NCBI GenBank assembly: GCA_025201845.1
Contig: MU603929.1
Location: 125,981-189,980, forward strand
Source: Martensiomyces pterosporus
Taxonomy: Eukaryota; Kickxellomycota; Kickxellomycetes; Kickxellales; Kickxellaceae
DNA length: 64,000 bases
Reading direction: 5' to 3'
Shown: one piece after another, positions 61,319 to 64,000 of the stretch
Numbering within the stretch: position 1 is the first letter of the stretch
How the letters are laid out: each line of letters starts with the position of its first letter
Position numbers and translations under genes: made by a program
Notes under the pieces: model-generated
Database searches by the model: none
What the model was told of the DNA's origin: nothing
Seen by the model: only the letters and a program-made list of their open reading frames with translations

Positions 61319-62558
61319 ACCTGTAATTTTCCATTCTTTTTGCTCTATTTGTAAATAACATGCTGTACACCACTCATCTAGAAGGACGCGTCTCTTTCTC
61401 TGGCCCTGAACTGTGTCTGGAGAGCTACCATTTTGCAGATTAGAAAAGACCAGATGGCCCTAAAGGCTTGGTGGCCCATGCTGTTGTGGCTGGGAGCAAC
61501 CACCTCGGTATACTGATATGTATTGATTGAGCACCTCGTGGTGTGCACGATTTGCAGGACGTAGGCGGGATGGTGCATATATTGTGCGAGTGTGCTGTGC
61601 TGCATTTGCCTCATAGTGCACTGGCAGCTGCTGGCCACCAGCACCAGAAGCGGCAGCAGAGCACTCTCTTGTTTTGGTCAGGAGCGACTCCTGTCATGCG
61701 CCAAGCCTCCAGAACCCTTGGCTGCCCAGTGTGCACACACGCAAGCAGCAGCTCCATATTTTCAGCCTGGGGGCAGAGGCACCTGAGCACAACACAGCAC
61801 AGCAAAACACAAGCTGTGTATTAAACACGCTGGCCTCCGTGCCTCATGAGCGATATTTTAATTTCGGATGCCAGTATCCCGAAAGCAGAAGCGTGCCTTG
61901 TTGCAGATGTTTACAGAAAGCAAGTGCAAAGCAAAGCAGGTCTCCATGTGCACGCACACATTCAGCCCTCGCGGTGCTCAACAAAAGCTCCCTCGGCTCC
62001 CTTTCTTCCTTTCTTCCTTCCCCCCATGTCTTCCACCGCCGCTTCAGGCGAACAATGCGGCTTCTACTGCCGGTGAATATGTGCTTTTTAATGCCATCGC
62101 AAATCAATGAAGGCCGCGTTGACTATTTTTAAAACGCCCAGCGCACACATTCCGCGTGCTGCTGCTGTTGTTTTTTTTTGTTGCTGCTGTTTGACACGAG
62201 GAACAATAGTCGCCATTCGCTCACCTGTTTCTTTTCCATCTACAAGCTTACTTTGCGATGCTTGGGTCACAGCGTGCGCTGTGTTCGCCGCACAGGTAGC
62301 AGGCAAAACACAAAGCAAGGTGCGGCTGTATCTCCCATTCTCCTCTTCTCGTGCAGCCCTCCTTCACGCCGACCCCGGCCTGCGCACCTTGCATCCTAGT
62401 CCGTTTCTACCCTCCTTCCCGGATCCAGTATAAAACCAGCAACGGGGGAGTTCGGCGGGTGCCTCGTCCATGCACTCCACTCAGCCCGCCACCCCTTCTC
62501 CCACTTGCTTCTTCGGAATACACCTACACCCTCTTTACTGCTTTGCCGATACACACTG
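61319..62558. other. Intergenic with promoter of the next small gene
   Basis: About 1.2 kb without a credible gene; TATA box at 62429-62435 and a C/T-rich leader near the right end. Confidence 0.45.
62429..62435 (+). promoter_or_regulatory. TATA box of the 116-residue protein gene
   Basis: TATAAAA 130 bp upstream of the ATG at 62559, the same spacing as for the gene at 60857. Confidence 0.5.
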
Positions 62559-62909
62559 ATGATGCTGACTGTGGCTGCAACGACAACAACAACAGCCCCG
62601 GCTCCAGCAGCGACAGGCGAGTCATTCCCCGAATTTCTCCTTTCTCAGGGGCTGCGTGCACAGTCAGATCGGCAGTGCCGAAACACCAGTGTAGTTCACC
62701 GGCGCCGTGCGATTGCCCCTTTCCTCTCAAGCAAGCGCAGGACACTGGACCACCCAGCTGACACAGCCTTCGACACTCCGTCGGCCGCACATCGTCGTCG
62801 CTCGACAACAAGAGCAGTAGACCAGCAAGCTGGCGACAACATGGCTGCCGTTTCGCCGCTGGATGATGTCATAGATGAGCTTTTGCGCATTCTCAAAGGA
62901 GCTGCTTAA
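62559..62909 (+). CDS. Small basic protein of unknown function
   Basis: From the ATG at 62559 (or 62562) the product has 116 residues. An Ala/Thr-rich N terminus precedes SFPEFLLSQGLRAQSDRQ, whose start parallels IPHFILERGDFARENRR of the gene at 60857. Arg-rich patches (HRRRAIAPF, AHRRRSTTR) follow. The protein ends in an amphipathic segment SPLDDVIDELLRILKGAA, a good candidate for a short helix. The TATA box and C/T-rich leader support a real gene. Function not recognised; the call is moderate because the gene is short. Confidence 0.5.
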   Translation: MMLTVAATTTTTAPAPAATGESFPEFLLSQGLRAQSDRQCRNTSVVHRRRAIAPFLSSKRRTLDHPADTAFDTPSAAHRRRSTTRAVDQQAGDNMAAVSPLDDVIDELLRILKGAA

Positions 62910-64000
62910 TAATATAACAATATAGCCTATGCCCATGTGCAATGGACGCCGCAGCGTAGAGTGGACGATCTGCTTGTGCCACCTGGGTGCGGTGTGCGCA
63001 GCAGATCACTCAAAGCAGCAGTGCTCCACACCACGCACTTTTCAGCGAGCACAGGCAAAGAGTGGAGCCAGCCCAGGGGGGCAGGTGTAGAGGCGCTGTC
63101 CAGCCCCTTTGCAGCACACCAACTCCGCCGCACCGCTGCAGAACGTGCAACCCATCCAGAGTGGGGAAACAAGGCCCCAAATTCCCCTCAACAGAAGAGG
63201 GGACGGTGCCCTTGCGATGGCCAGTGTTGGGGCCGATTCTGCAAGAAGGAGTGAACTTTATTTTCTCGAAGCAGCACAAGGATCCTCGCTAGATGGCGTA
63301 TGCAAAAGCAAAAAAAGTTGGGAAGGCAAAGCGTTGAGCAGTGTGCGCATCCTTCACAGCTGTGCAACTCAACGCTTTGTACACGACGGGCATAAATTCA
63401 AATGCAGCTGATATTGAAATCATAGTTTTCTTTTGATAGCCCAGATGCATGCAAACAATCGGTGATCGACGTGAAGAGCAGCATCAAAAAAATGCAGCAG
63501 CTTTGCAGCCAGCAGGTGCAAATCCAGGCTGTGCGACATGCAACCTGATTGCTACTGCTCCGTTCAGAGGAATCTGAGAAAGCGCGGTGCAAGGGGATGC
63601 AGCAACATCGGAGGAAAGCATGCCTAAAAGCCAAGAAGAACACCCCGGCACGAGAAACAAGGCACGGCTACTGCACCTTGCCTGCGGTGGGAGACGACTA
63701 CTTCAATCCCCCACGCCGATAGACTAGCAGTAGAGATAGCGGAATGGGACAAGAGACGGCATGCCGAAAGGAGGGGCCCTACTGTCTCTCTCGGCATTCT
63801 AAAAGTAGGCAAAGTATGACACTCATATAGCGAAAGAGGCTTTGGCATTGTTTTGGCTCGGGACGAAGGCCGTGGGCCAGGCAAGGAGCCGATGCTGCTG
63901 CGCAGCACTCTCCCCACAGCAGGGCGGCGGCCCACCCGCCGTGAATTCCGCGTGTCTAGACTCCGGGGAGTTATGCCTGGTAAGACTGGTCATGCTCGCT
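62910..64000. other. Right end of window, no gene seen
   Basis: About 1.1 kb with only short open frames on both strands and no RNA gene recognised. A gene could begin beyond the window. Confidence 0.4.

Noticed and set aside
1..64000. CRISPR arrays, bacterial operons, insertion sequences or phage genes
   Set aside because: The window is eukaryotic; no regularly spaced repeats, transposase or integrase frames were seen.

Overview
The window looks like a nuclear contig of an early-diverging filamentous fungus, most likely Kickxellales (Coemansia/Linderina-like). The reasons are the eukaryotic gene set (26S proteasome, spliceosome, KEOPS), very long and mostly intronless reading frames, abundant poly-Q/poly-N/poly-S tracts, fungal-style TATA boxes about 85-145 bp before start codons, short GT-AG introns in a few genes, and a stand-alone TRP1. 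The genus-level guess is inference from gene content only.

Layout. 632-10357 (+): four tandem paralogues encoding seven-transmembrane receptors with a C-terminal RGS domain. 10499-10571: a degenerate tRNA-Met-like gene. 11134-11283 (-): a 49-residue zinc-finger-like mini-protein, possibly the last exon of a spliced gene. 13404-18575 (-): a very large PMC1-type calcium P-type ATPase. 20745-24390 (+): two tandem TMT1/CRG1-like methyltransferases, then a cation-dependent O-methyltransferase. 24473-24546 (-): tRNA-Ile(AAU). 27196-31444 (+): two tandem hexose transporters. 31682-36388 (-): a WDR48/UAF1-like WD40 protein. 37092-43458: three PAQR (Izh-like) membrane proteins. 43706-44515 (-): TRP1. 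44803-45441 (-): proteasome beta-1 (PRE3). 45928-47994 (+): an F-box/LRR protein. 48291-49283 (+): a disordered basic protein with KEN and D-box motifs. 49392-51568 (-): two TPMT-family methyltransferases, the upstream one with two introns. 52439-55318 (-): a mitochondrial PPR-like protein. 55688-56761 (+): KAE1. 56822-59671 (-): CWC22. 60857-61318 and 62559-62909 (+): two small proteins of unknown function driven by TATA promoters.

Themes. Local tandem duplication has occurred five times here (7TM-RGS x4, TMT-like x2, sugar transporters x2, PAQR x3, TPMT x2). The most unusual feature is the 7TM-RGS array: each receptor carries a long loop between TM3 and TM4 with an invariant APFAEP motif, and an RGS fold interrupted by roughly 130-150 residues of low-complexity sequence. 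The fourth copy is a patchwork of the third and second, which points to gene conversion. Receptor, RGS, PAQR and Ca-ATPase genes make this a signalling-rich stretch, but nothing in the sequence shows that they act in one pathway.
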